A DNA stretch of 64,000 nt, from the NCBI RefSeq assembly GCF_002937075.1, contig NZ_NHSJ01000100.1, positions 27,007-91,006 on the forward strand. Reading direction: 5' to 3'. Numbering within the stretch: position 1 is the stretch's first letter; each line of letters begins with the position of its first letter. The notes below the pieces were generated by a model, which worked only from the letters and a program-made list of their open reading frames with translations, ran no database searches and had not been told where the DNA came from. This DNA is from Rhodoblastus sphagnicola (GTDB taxonomy: Bacteria; Pseudomonadota; Alphaproteobacteria; Rhizobiales; Beijerinckiaceae). The position numbers and the translations under genes were made by a program. This document shows positions 1 to 7,183 of the stretch, piece after piece.

Positions 1-1620
1 CCCTCTCGTGTCGACCAAGCCGGCATCCTCGGCCTCGTCTTTGCTGCGCTGAGCTTCCAGCGCGGTCGCGATGCTCTCGTAATCATATTCATGCAGCGAC
101 GACCGGCTGGCGGCATGGGCCAGCATCAGGGCGACGGCCGAGTCGCCGTGGCGGTCTTTTTTCACGCCCGACCGCAACGCCGGCATGAACGGCACGCCGC
201 CCTTGACCTGGACGAGGCGGAGATCGGCGGTGATTTCCGCGTCGGCGGGAATTTCCAGCATGTCGTCTTCAAAGGCCGATTTCACCGGCTCGGCGTTCTC
301 GCGATACCAGGGCACGTTCAGCATCACGGCCTCGGAGCGCAGCTCGCCCAGCTCCTGCTGCGCGGCCTCGGCGACGGCGAAGCCGAGCCCGGTGGCGTCG
401 CCCTTGAACCCACAGAAGCGCGGCAGCCGCTTGAAGATGTAGCTCTGCACCTGCTTCTGGCAGTCGAACGGGATGGCGCGCATTTCGACCACGAAGGGCG
501 TCGTGCGCTTCAGCGTGCGCTGGATGGCGAGTGGCCACAGCACGGAGAGATCGGACACGCGGCCGTAGTCGCCGCCCATGAAATGCATCAGCAACGGATC
601 GCATTTCATCAGCAGCGGCAGCAGCTCGCGCTCGCACCAACTTTCGATGTCGGAGCGCCGCAAATGGTCGGACCAGAAGGTGAAGTCGCGCGGCCGAGTC
701 AGCCGCAGCACCGGAATCCCCTGCCGCGCCCGCGCCTCGATCAGCGCCGCCGACAACCACGAGCCCTCGCCCTCGCTGGGGATGCAGAACAGCTCCTCAT
801 CCGCCGCGTCGCCATATTCCCGGATGATGCCGGCGCGCCAGGCGGCCTCGGCCTCGACGCTCCATTGCTCGCCGGTGCGCAGGCACACCCGCTTGTAAAG
901 CCCGTCGCGCAGGGCGTCGTCGAAGTCGAACCGGCAATAGCCATAGCCCTTGGAGCCGGAGCGCGCCTCCTTGACGAGGGTGTTGTAATAATTGTCCTCG
1001 CCGTTGTGGGTCGAGATGACCAGGACGCGCCCACCCCAGATCAGGAGGGCGAGAGCGGCCTTCATGAGGCCCTTGAGGTCATCGTGGAAGGCGGCTTCGT
1101 CGATAATGACGAACCCCTGAAAACCGCGCAGCGAGCGCGGACGCGATGCCAGGGCGATGATCTCGAATCCGCTGGCGAAGCGGATGCGGAACGCCTTGAT
1201 GTGTTTCGACGGGTCCGGCCCGTCATCGAACATGAATTCCTGAATGCCGGCTTCGGTGATAGCGTCGTTGAACGCACGCGCCCACATGCCGCAGCAGTCG
1301 ATGAACTCCCGCGCCATGTCGAGGTTGTAGCCGATATAGAGCGAGTCCATGCCGCCTTCGGCGCGCTGCGACGCCGAGATTAGGACGGCCTGCGAACCCA
1401 CACCCCAAGTGGCGCCCGTCCGCCGGGACTTCTCCACGACAGTGACGCGGAAGGCGGCGACGGTCGAAAGCAGTTTCTGCTGGTAGCCGAGCAGGATCGC
1501 GTCGAGGCTGTCGCCGGTGTCCACGCCGGCGGCCAGCGACTCCAGCCGCAGCTTCTTCCATTCAGCTTCGGTGATGAACCGGGCGGACTGGATTTGCTCT
1601 TTGGTCGGGAGCGCGGTCAA
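1..1620 (-). CDS. Phage terminase large subunit, Mu gp28-like (partial)
   Basis: This is the DNA-packaging ATPase/nuclease motor. The frame is open from a TTG at 1620 to the window edge, giving about 540 residues; the C-terminus is missing. The TTG overlaps the stop of the upstream gene (TTGA), and no better in-frame start exists nearby. Visible motifs are a Walker A-like stretch EKSRRTGATWG near residue 60, Walker B GFVIIDEAAFHDD near residue 170, a coupling-type STHNGEDN motif near residue 205, and a nuclease-like GGDYGRVSDLS stretch in the second half. The position directly after the gp27-like gene fits Mu gene 28. A plus-strand ORF over the same bases is a shadow. Confidence 0.88.
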   Translation of the reverse strand, partial: MTALPTKEQIQSARFITEAEWKKLRLESLAAGVDTGDSLDAILLGYQQKLLSTVAAFRVTVVEKSRRTGATWGVGSQAVLISASQRAEGGMDSLYIGYNLDMAREFIDCCGMWARAFNDAITEAGIQEFMFDDGPDPSKHIKAFRIRFASGFEIIALASRPRSLRGFQGFVIIDEAAFHDDLKGLMKAALALLIWGGRVLVISTHNGEDNYYNTLVKEARSGSKGYGYCRFDFDDALRDGLYKRVCLRTGEQWSVEAEAAWRAGIIREYGDAADEELFCIPSEGEGSWLSAALIEARARQGIPVLRLTRPRDFTFWSDHLRRSDIESWCERELLPLLMKCDPLLMHFMGGDYGRVSDLSVLWPLAIQRTLKRTTPFVVEMRAIPFDCQKQVQSYIFKRLPRFCGFKGDATGLGFAVAEAAQQELGELRSEAVMLNVPWYRENAEPVKSAFEDDMLEIPADAEITADLRLVQVKGGVPFMPALRSGVKKDRHGDSAVALMLAHAASRSSLHEYDYESIATALEAQRSKDEAEDAGLVDTRG

Positions 1621-1862
1621 GCGGCGCTCATTTCTTCAACGGCCAGTTCCCAGGCGGCGTCTTGCGCCAGCATGATCACGCCAGTGTTGATCTGACGGCG
1701 GTACTTGTTGACGAGACGAAGGACCGTTTCCTTCTGCCGCTTGGTCCATTTTTCGAATGGCTTCTGAAGCATAGAATTAACGAAGCGCTTGTCCCAGCGG
1801 CCCGGCAGGAACGAGCAGCGCGCCAGCGCGGCGAGTATTTGCAAATAGGGGGATTCGGCCAT
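1617..1862 (-). CDS. Small phage protein of unknown function (81 aa)
   Basis: A basic 81-residue protein rich in Lys/Arg in its middle (a KWTKRQKETVLRLVNKYRR stretch). It sits in the packaging block between the DUF3486 and terminase genes, and its stop overlaps the terminase TTG start. I do not recognise a family. The position suggests a packaging or head-assembly accessory protein, but nothing in the sequence proves it. Confidence 0.65.
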   Translation of the reverse strand: MAESPYLQILAALARCSFLPGRWDKRFVNSMLQKPFEKWTKRQKETVLRLVNKYRRQINTGVIMLAQDAAWELAVEEMSAA

Positions 1863-1863
1863 C

Positions 1864-2097
1864 TCAGCAGACCTCCGCGAGAACGGCGCGCACGCGGATC
1901 ACTTGGCCGCAAAGGCCATTCCACACCCAACCGCCGCCATTGAAGTCCGTCCAGTAGCCCTTGCACCACTCGCGCCAGCGTGCCTTCTCGTCGGCAGGCG
2001 CGTAGCGATACATCCAATGCTCGACCAGCAGCTCGACAGGTTCGTCAATTTCCTTCCACCAGCACAGCTCCGGGAGGCCAGTTAGCGCATCGCACAT
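1864..2097 (-). CDS. Small Trp-rich phage protein of unknown function (77 aa)
   Basis: The 77-residue product contains about ten tryptophans, an unusual density, with an acidic first half. It lies between DUF3486 and the 81-residue protein with a gap of one base on each side, so it is translated within the packaging operon. The family is not recognised. Confidence 0.6.
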   Translation of the reverse strand: MCDALTGLPELCWWKEIDEPVELLVEHWMYRYAPADEKARWREWCKGYWTDFNGGGWVWNGLCGQVIRVRAVLAEVC

Positions 2098-2098
2098 C

Positions 2099-2665
2099 TC
2101 ACGCCCCCTTCTGGATAACGCCGAGCTGCTCCATGATCTTGTTGCGCGTCGCGGCGGTGAGGCCCTTGGCGCGCGAAACCGTCTCGACGGCGCCGGCCAC
2201 TTTGCCCTCGAACTCCGCCAGCGCGCGGCGCTTGGCGTCGCCGGACAGCCTCTGGCCTTCGATTGTGTGCTTGTAGGCGCGCGAAAGCTCCATCGCGCCC
2301 TTGGGGTCGAATTCGTCGGCCTCGCGGTCGAGCAGCTCCGTGATCAGCGTCTTGATCAGTTCGCCTATCACGATATCGGCCTCGGCGATCTTCTCCGGCG
2401 TGAACTGCGGGGCGATGCCCTCGAACAGGGCGCGGCGCTCCGCGATCTTCTTCGAGGCCTTTGCAATCCGGATTGAACGGCGATTGAACGCCGATTTGCT
2501 GACGGGATCGACGCCCTTGACCGCGAGCCTGTCATTCAGTTCGAACAGGATATCGGCCTGCGAGCGCTTGCGCGCGTTCAGCTCGCTCATCGCCCAGACG
2601 AGATCGTCCTGCGCCTCGTCGGGCAGAAGGTCGAGGGAGGAGAGCCGGCCGCGTCCCTCCGCCAT
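2099..2665 (-). CDS. DUF3486 family protein, Mu gp27-like
   Basis: The 188-residue protein opens with the family hallmark, a short basic N-terminus followed by SSLDLLPDEAQDDLVWAMSEL and a second helical segment with KSAFNRRSIRIAKASKKI. In Mu-like phages DUF3486 proteins are encoded directly upstream of the terminase and are thought to act as its small-subunit-like partner. The gene starts one base after the stop of the gp26-like gene. The family assignment is from sequence pattern; the packaging role is from gene order in the family. Confidence 0.8.
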   Translation of the reverse strand: MAEGRGRLSSLDLLPDEAQDDLVWAMSELNARKRSQADILFELNDRLAVKGVDPVSKSAFNRRSIRIAKASKKIAERRALFEGIAPQFTPEKIAEADIVIGELIKTLITELLDREADEFDPKGAMELSRAYKHTIEGQRLSGDAKRRALAEFEGKVAGAVETVSRAKGLTAATRNKIMEQLGVIQKGA

Positions 2666-2968
2666 TTATGCCTCCGGCGGGCTGGGCCGCTTCACGCCCG
2701 GAAGCACGATGCGGCGCTCGACATGGTCGAGTCCGCGCGCGGTCAGCGTGGCGATCTTCACCGTGGCCACGTCCTGGACCGTGATGGCGCCCATTTCGGC
2801 GAGCCAGCCGAGCTGGACATGCAGCCAGTCGCGCGTGCGGTTGATGCCCCACAGAGCGTCCAGTTCGTCGCGCAGCATTGACGAATTCACCCGCAGATCC
2901 GGCTGCTCGGCCAGAACCCGCAGAATGACCAGCCGCGCCTCTTCTTCCAGACGACTCGCGAAGCTCAT
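2666..2968 (-). CDS. Phage winged-helix protein, VpaChn25_0724 / Mu gp26-like
   Basis: The 100-residue protein looks like a winged helix: an N-terminal helix (EEEARLVILRVLAEQPDLRVN), a recognition-helix region around residues 40-60 and a short wing with ITVQDVATVKIATLTARG. This matches the small protein usually found between DUF2730 and DUF3486 in Mu-like phages. The stop abuts the DUF3486 start and the start overlaps the DUF2730 stop by 4 bases. Confidence 0.75.
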   Translation of the reverse strand: MSFASRLEEEARLVILRVLAEQPDLRVNSSMLRDELDALWGINRTRDWLHVQLGWLAEMGAITVQDVATVKIATLTARGLDHVERRIVLPGVKRPSPPEA

Positions 2969-3285
2969 TTTGCATGCCCTTCCAGCGCCCAGTTCTGCAA
3001 CCGCTCCGAAATCGCCTTGATCGGCTCGACGCGCGCCAGCAGCGTCTTCATCTCACCGCGCATTTCGGCCATGGTGAGCTGAAGCTCATGCACCAGGTCC
3101 ACGTTCGGCAGATGCTTGACCTCGGTCTCGACGGTGGCGAGGCGCTTGTCGAGCGCGTCGCAGGTCGCCTCGACCGCCTCGATTTTGTCGGAGCGGCGAT
3201 TGATCCAGGCGAGGACCATCGCCGCGAGCGAAAACGTCACCGATACGAACACCGCCGCCCACTGCGCCATAGTCCCCGAATCCAT
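2965..3285 (-). CDS. DUF2730 family membrane-anchored phage protein
   Basis: The 106-residue protein has one N-terminal membrane segment (about residues 7-26, AAVFVSVTFSLAAMVLAWI) followed by a long coiled-coil-like helix containing a TCDALDKRLATVETEVKHL stretch. This is the DUF2730 layout found near the lysis genes of Mu-like phages. ATG at 3285 overlaps the upstream stop (TGATG). The function of the family is not established. Confidence 0.75.
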   Translation of the reverse strand: MDSGTMAQWAAVFVSVTFSLAAMVLAWINRRSDKIEAVEATCDALDKRLATVETEVKHLPNVDLVHELQLTMAEMRGEMKTLLARVEPIKAISERLQNWALEGHAK

Positions 3286-3557
3286 CAGCTCATTCCCATC
3301 AAGCGCCCGAGGCGCGCCAAAACACTGGTGAAAACGGCGAGGAACGCATCGTCCCGCGCCGGTAGAAGAATAAACCCCGCCTCTTCCAGGCGGGCGATCT
3401 CGCCCTCGACGATCAGGGCGTATTTGCGCCAGATCGCCTCGTCGTCGGCGGGGTCGAAATCGAACGACGACAGCTTGTTCGCCAGCATGTCCGGATCGAA
3501 CCCGCCCTCGGTCGCGCGCCGGCGCGCCTCCGCCTCGATCAGCCCGGCGCGGCTCAC
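3285..3557 (-). CDS. Hypothetical phage protein between spanin and DUF2730 genes
   Basis: I start the gene at GTG 3557 because it forms a GTGA overlap with the stop of the upstream lipoprotein gene, the coupling used throughout this operon. A longer reading from 3602 would overlap the lipoprotein by 49 bases. The roughly 90-residue product is acidic in the middle (SSFDFDPADDEAIWRKYALI) and helical. The family is not recognised. Confidence 0.6.
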   Translation of the reverse strand: MSRAGLIEAEARRRATEGGFDPDMLANKLSSFDFDPADDEAIWRKYALIVEGEIARLEEAGFILLPARDDAFLAVFTSVLARLGRLMGMS

Positions 3558-3820
3558 TTGCCGTCCCTGCAGATACGGATCGCGCTGGTCTCGCGCTCCC
3601 ATTCCTGCGCCAGCACCTGCATGCCGGGGTCTGTGCGGTCGCGGCGCATCACGGCCGCGACCTCACGCTTTTGCGCCGCCGTCCACTGGGTCGGCTGGCC
3701 GCAGCGGGCCTTGAGCGGCGCCAGCGCCGCCGCCGTGATCCTCGTCGTCGGCGTCGTGTTGCAGCCGGTCAGCAATATCGTCGACAGAGCGAGTGCCCCG
3801 ATCATTCGCAAGCTGAGCAT
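3554..3820 (-). CDS. Small lipoprotein, Rz1-like outer-membrane spanin candidate
   Basis: The 88-residue product has a lipoprotein signal with a clear lipobox (LLTGC, Cys near residue 20) and a short periplasmic part. Its first 158 bases overlap, in another frame, the end of the 103-residue gene upstream. An o-spanin gene overlapping an i-spanin gene out of frame is the classical Rz/Rz1 layout, and the surrounding amidase and small membrane proteins support a lysis role. It lacks the Pro-rich stretch of lambda Rz1, so the assignment rests on lipobox, size and architecture. Confidence 0.62.
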   Translation of the reverse strand: MLSLRMIGALALSTILLTGCNTTPTTRITAAALAPLKARCGQPTQWTAAQKREVAAVMRRDRTDPGMQVLAQEWERETSAIRICRDGK

Positions 3821-3974
3821 CGGCGGTCTCCACGGTTTTGGCGTCGATGTCGGAGGCGAGCGCGTCGGCGCCCGCCTGCCTGTCTTGTGCGCGCGCCGCC
3901 TCGGCCTGCCGCGCTTTCAGGGCGTCGAGCAGGTCCTTCAAGAACACGAAGATGGCGGCGAGCATTTGCAGCAT
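3663..3974 (-). CDS. Rz-like inner-membrane spanin candidate
   Basis: The 103-residue protein begins with a short hydrophobic segment (MLQMLAAIFVFLKDLLDAL) followed by a charged, Ala-rich helical region, as in i-spanins, which are anchored in the inner membrane and reach the outer-membrane lipoprotein partner. The 3' half overlaps the lipoprotein gene out of frame. It starts 3 bases after the stop of the upstream membrane-protein gene. The Asp/Gly-rich C-terminus is atypical and could reflect constraint from the overlapping reading frame. Confidence 0.55.
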   Translation of the reverse strand: MLQMLAAIFVFLKDLLDALKARQAEAARAQDRQAGADALASDIDAKTVETADAQLANDRGTRSVDDIADRLQHDADDEDHGGGAGAAQGPLRPADPVDGGAKA

Positions 3975-3977
3975 GGA

Positions 3978-4160
3978 TCAACCCGCCTTGAAGACCGGCG
4001 AGTTGGTCAGGGCGCGGACGCCGATGATGGCCGCGCCGATCACGCCGCCCGCCGTGGGCGACAGGCCGAGCGTGGTCCAGTCGATGCCCGCGATATAATT
4101 CACGGCCGGAGAGACGACGGCGACGCCGAGGCCAAGAAGAACAGTTTTCCAACCCTTCAT
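3978..4160 (-). CDS. Small membrane protein, holin-like
   Basis: The 60-residue product has two hydrophobic stretches (about residues 6-24 and 37-50) separated by IDWTTLGLSPTAGG, and a basic start MKGWK. Size and hydrophobic layout fit a small class II-type holin or a related phage membrane protein, and it lies inside the lysis cassette between the amidase and spanin-like genes. Holins cannot be identified from sequence alone. Confidence 0.6.
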   Translation of the reverse strand: MKGWKTVLLGLGVAVVSPAVNYIAGIDWTTLGLSPTAGGVIGAAIIGVRALTNSPVFKAG

Positions 4161-4187
4161 GTCGAACCCCTCAGTTCAAATCTATAA

Positions 4188-4556
4188 TCAGGACGCAGCC
4201 GGGGCTTCGGCGGCGGGGTCAGCGGCGGCCGGGGCGGTGGCCGAAGCAACGGCGGCTTCGGCGCCGACGGCGGCGTCCTTCAACGACGCGGTCAGGGCGT
4301 CGATCTGGGTGGCGGCGGCCTCGACAGTGGCGCTGTCATCGGAAGCGAGACCCGCCTTGATTTTCGCCGTCTCCGCCGTGATCGCGTCGCCGATCTCCTT
4401 GACGACGGGCGTCAGCGTGGCGACGGCGGAAGTGAGATGTTCGATTGCGCTCATGAGACTGTCCATCCTTTTCCCAAGGTCCAAAATCAGGGGCCGCAAA
4501 TCGCCCCCGTCGTCCCGCCTCTGGGTCTGGCGGGAATTCGAACGCCGGCCGCTCAC
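4188..4556 (-). CDS. Ala-rich coiled-coil phage protein in lysis block
   Basis: The 122-residue protein has a helical heptad-like core (MDSLMSAIEHLTSAVATLTPV and on) and a low-complexity Ala/Pro/Glu tail. GTG at 4556 overlaps the upstream stop (GTGA). An alternative internal ATG (the MDSLM methionine) would remove about 30 basic residues. No enzymatic motif is visible. It lies between two small membrane proteins of the lysis region. Confidence 0.55.
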   Translation of the reverse strand: MSGRRSNSRQTQRRDDGGDLRPLILDLGKRMDSLMSAIEHLTSAVATLTPVVKEIGDAITAETAKIKAGLASDDSATVEAAATQIDALTASLKDAAVGAEAAVASATAPAAADPAAEAPAAS

Positions 4557-4687
4557 GGCAACAGCCGCGCGAGCAGCACCACCACGCCAAGCAAGAAAGC
4601 GGCGCAGCCGATATTCGCTGAGGGCGGGTCCTCAGCCAGCGCCACCAGCGCCAGACCGCCGAAGATGAGGAAGACGGGCGTGATCAT
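4553..4687 (-). CDS. Very small two-helix membrane protein in lysis block
   Basis: The 44-residue product starts MITPVFLIFGGLALVALAE and contains a second hydrophobic helix near the C-terminus (CAAFLLGVVVLLARLL). ATG at 4687 overlaps the amidase stop (ATGA). An upstream in-frame extension to 4777 is rejected because it would lie inside the amidase gene and is highly basic. Two helices next to an endolysin make it a second holin or antiholin candidate. Confidence 0.6.
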   Translation of the reverse strand: MITPVFLIFGGLALVALAEDPPSANIGCAAFLLGVVVLLARLLP

Positions 4688-5238
4688 GCCGCAACGCCCA
4701 TGTGCTGCTTCACCCGCGCGACAAAATCCGCCTTGTCCACGGCCTTGCCGGGACAGTCGTGATGGTCGCGCGCGCATTCCTTGTGGAATTTCAGACTGTC
4801 CGCCGCGATCCCCAGCGCGTGGGACAACGCGCCGACCGCCGCCGCCGCATTGTCGCGCACCTTGGCGCCGTCGCCGGTGGTGAAGGACTCGACCGCATAG
4901 TCGCCGACCATCTCGACGCCGATCGACACCTTGTTGAAACAGGAGGCGTGAACGCCATCATGCTCAAGGTCGCAGGCGATCCAGATGAAATCCGGCGCGA
5001 CGAAGATGTGCGGCCCGGAATGCCAGCCCTGCTCATCATGATAATAATGGTTGAGGTTGCGAATGCGGCGCTCGCCCTCCTCCTTGCCCATGCCGAAATG
5101 CGCCCATTGCTTCAGGCTCGGTTCGGCCGTGTTGTGCAGGGTGACGAATTTCGGACGCCACGCCGCCCACTTCAGCTTGGCGACGTAAAACGTGAATTCG
5201 GCGGGCGTGAAAGCCAGCGGATTGGCGAGGAAGGACAT
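4684..5238 (-). CDS. Phage endolysin, N-acetylmuramoyl-L-alanine amidase (amidase_2)
   Basis: A zinc amidase that would cut the amide bond between MurNAc and the stem peptide during lysis. The 184-residue protein carries the amidase_2/PGRP pattern: a first zinc-ligand region FVTLHNT near residue 35, a central WHSGPHIFVAPDFIWIACDL strand-helix stretch, and the C-terminal ligand region FHKECARDHHDCPGK. No signal peptide is seen, so export would need a holin, consistent with the two small membrane proteins downstream. Confidence 0.85.
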   Translation of the reverse strand: MSFLANPLAFTPAEFTFYVAKLKWAAWRPKFVTLHNTAEPSLKQWAHFGMGKEEGERRIRNLNHYYHDEQGWHSGPHIFVAPDFIWIACDLEHDGVHASCFNKVSIGVEMVGDYAVESFTTGDGAKVRDNAAAAVGALSHALGIAADSLKFHKECARDHHDCPGKAVDKADFVARVKQHMGVAA

Positions 5239-5335
5239 GGCGGCTCCGGGATCGGGCGCCGGGGCTTATCGCCCCGTCGGATGATCCCGAAATTGCACGG
5301 GAATGCCGCGCCGCTTCACGCTGGCGTCGCCAGCG

Positions 5336-5722
5336 TCAGTCGTCGAACAGGGAAAGCTGGTTGGATTTGACCAGGTCGCGCGCACGATAGGAATAGATCG
5401 TGCGGACATGGACGCCGGCTTTTGCCGCGGCCTCGTTGGCCGATGCGCCGGCCTCAAGCGCGGCGAGGGCCAGACGGCGCCGCCCGGCAGGGGTGTTCTG
5501 CGGCGCGACCGGCAGGACTATATCCTCGCCGCCCCGCCAATTGCAAATGGCCTGCGCCGCCGCCTCGCCGACCGCGAAACGCAGCCAGTGTTCTGGTCCG
5601 CAATGCTCCGGACGCGGGATGAAAACCCGCGTGCCGCCCTTGGCGGCGCCAAGCTTCATCACTGCGTCGAGGCCGGCGATTTCGGCGATTTCGCGATAAA
5701 TCGGCGGCAGGAAATCAAGCAT
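5336..5722 (-). CDS. mor: Mor-family middle/late transcription activator
   Basis: Mor/C proteins activate the middle or late promoters of Mu-like phages. The 128-residue product begins MLDFLPPIYREIAEIAGLDA and continues KLGAAKGGTRVFIP, the conserved Mor dimerisation region. A C-terminal helix-turn-helix follows (EAGASANEAAAKAGVHVRTIYSYR). ATG 5722 overlaps the end of the methyltransferase gene by 8 bases; a longer in-frame reading to 5953 is rejected because it would run through that gene. It sits at the boundary between early genes and the lysis/late block, where a Mor gene is expected. Confidence 0.88.
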   Translation of the reverse strand: MLDFLPPIYREIAEIAGLDAVMKLGAAKGGTRVFIPRPEHCGPEHWLRFAVGEAAAQAICNWRGGEDIVLPVAPQNTPAGRRRLALAALEAGASANEAAAKAGVHVRTIYSYRARDLVKSNQLSLFDD

Positions 5723-6329
5723 CGCTCGCCTCCCCTTGGGAGGTGCGGGCCACCCCGAACTTGCCGGCCTGGTCGCCCCAGCAATCCCAGCCCGGACGAT
5801 TGGTGCGCGAGAACAAGTCGAGCCGGAACGCCGTGGGCTTGAAGCGCTCGACCGCCGCGTAGAATTCCTCCGGCTTTTCCGAATGGCGGCGCGCGACGCC
5901 GTCGAACATGCCGCCCTCAGCTGCGTCGAGAATGGACTCGAGCGCACCCGCATAGGCCGGACCGCCGCGCTTGCCGATCAGAATGTCCTCGTGCTGCGTC
6001 CGCACAACGAAGCCCGGCCCGGTGCGCACGGCGCCGGCGCGTGTCACCTTGCGCCATGCGATCCGCGTGCAATAGCGGAAACCCCAGGCGCGCAGCACGT
6101 CGAAGCTGCGATCCAGCAAAGGCGCGGAGGTCCACAGGAACAGCCAGGCGTCCCGCCGCGCCACACTGGCGACGTCGAGCGTGCAAATGCGCTCGATCGG
6201 ATGGCAGGCGTAATGCTTTTGCGGCGCCTTCTCCCAGCCTTTGGGCGAATAGGTCTTGACCTCCCAGGGCGGATCGGCGGCGATGATGTCGTAGCGGCGC
6301 GAGGGCAGCGGCGGGAAAAGGGGTATCAT
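5715..6329 (-). CDS. MT-A70 family adenine-N6 DNA methyltransferase
   Basis: The 204-residue protein has the MT-A70 catalytic motif ADPPWEV near residue 20 and a downstream LFLWTSAPLLDRSFDVLRAWGFRY-like strand-helix region (residues about 63-87) typical of this SAM-dependent family. A DNA target and protection from host restriction are likely, by analogy with other phage MT-A70 enzymes; the recognition sequence cannot be read from the protein. It overlaps the Mor gene by 8 bases and the upstream small gene by 4, so it is expressed in the same unit. Confidence 0.88.
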   Translation of the reverse strand: MIPLFPPLPSRRYDIIAADPPWEVKTYSPKGWEKAPQKHYACHPIERICTLDVASVARRDAWLFLWTSAPLLDRSFDVLRAWGFRYCTRIAWRKVTRAGAVRTGPGFVVRTQHEDILIGKRGGPAYAGALESILDAAEGGMFDGVARRHSEKPEEFYAAVERFKPTAFRLDLFSRTNRPGWDCWGDQAGKFGVARTSQGEASDA

Positions 6330-6595
6330 GCCCGTTCTCCGTCACGACGGGCCGCCTCGCGGTCATAGGCTGCGCACAACGCCGCAAACAGCCGATTGCA
6401 TTTGGCGTCAGCGCGACGGCACGCTGCGAACGCCTGTTCGCATTGGACATTGGCGACGAGATAAGCCCGATACTTGGAAGGCTTTGTTCGCGCCGCCTCT
6501 CTGGCGTCACCGCAGGCGCGGCTCTTGGCCAGATAGTCGGCCGAAGCGGCGTCGGCCTTGAGGGCGAGGATGGTCTCGACAGGATCAAACTCCAT
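6326..6595 (-). CDS. Hypothetical small phage protein
   Basis: The 89-residue product starts MEFDPVETILALKADAASAD; ATG 6595 is preferred to the upstream reading from 6751, which would overlap the preceding gene heavily. It is helical and contains four cysteines (ACGDAREA, VQCEQAFAACRRADAKC). It is coupled to the methyltransferase by a 4-base overlap. The family is not recognised. Confidence 0.55.
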   Translation of the reverse strand: MEFDPVETILALKADAASADYLAKSRACGDAREAARTKPSKYRAYLVANVQCEQAFAACRRADAKCNRLFAALCAAYDREAARRDGERA

Positions 6596-6842
6596 CGCCG
6601 CCTCCCTCAAACGCCTGCAAAATCCATTCCGGCACGTCATCCCGGCGCGCCGCAAGCGCGGCCAGCCCGCGTCCCACGGCTTCGAGCTGGGGCAGGCGTC
6701 CGCGCCTTTTGGCGATCTCTTCGACGGTAAAAGTTGTGCGCTTGTCGCCACGCGCCAGCGCCGCTTTTTGCGCCTCCAGGCGGTCGCGGCGCTCGGCGTA
6801 AGTCAGCCGCATCTCGTTGACGAGGGCGTCCAGCGCGATCAT
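6585..6842 (-). CDS. Hypothetical small phage protein with coiled-coil N-terminus
   Basis: The 85-residue product has a charged helical first half (MRLTYAERRDRLEAQKAAL) and a TFTVEEIAKRRGRLPQLEAV segment. It overlaps the next gene by 11 bases. No family is recognised. It is preceded by a gap of about 49 bases after the stop of the 94-residue gene, one of the few untranslated gaps in this operon. Confidence 0.55.
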   Translation of the reverse strand: MIALDALVNEMRLTYAERRDRLEAQKAALARGDKRTTFTVEEIAKRRGRLPQLEAVGRGLAALAARRDDVPEWILQAFEGGGDGV

Positions 6843-6891
6843 GACCGGCCTCCCATGCGGAAGGCCGGCTTTATCGCATTACTAATCCGGG

Positions 6892-7176
6892 TCAGACCGC
6901 CTGGCTGGCCACGGCGTCCAGATGGGCCAGTATCGTCTCGGCGTTCTGCGTCAGCATCTCCAACATGGCCGACAATTCGTCCGGAGTCGCGGCAACCGCC
7001 TTGCATTGCGCAACCAGCGCCGTGATTGCGCGCATGGCCGCCACCAGCTGCGCGGTCCGCGTCGTCGCCGAGTCGAGATTGCGCTGTGCGGCGCACCAAC
7101 TCCGCAAGTCGGCCGCGCTCGGATTTAGGGCGAGCACCGGGCAAAGGGCGGGGGTGGAAAAGTCTAAATAACTCAC
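6892..7176 (-). CDS. 94-aa helical protein directly behind the HEARO/omega-like RNA
   Basis: I choose GTG 7176 (start VSYLDFSTPALCPVLALNPS) because AGAGAGG at 7191-7185 gives a Shine-Dalgarno 8 bases upstream. That same stretch is the conserved 3' end of the structured RNA. The frame stays open upstream to about 7343, but that part is the RNA. The product is almost entirely helical with heptad-like Leu/Ala spacing (RTAQLVAAMRAITALVAQ). It has no RuvC, HNH or arginine-rich bridge-helix motif, so it is not an intact or recognisable fragment of IscB/IsrB, although it occupies the position those genes have behind their guide RNA. Confidence 0.6.
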   Translation of the reverse strand: MSYLDFSTPALCPVLALNPSAADLRSWCAAQRNLDSATTRTAQLVAAMRAITALVAQCKAVAATPDELSAMLEMLTQNAETILAHLDAVASQAV

Positions 7177-7183
7177 AATGTAC

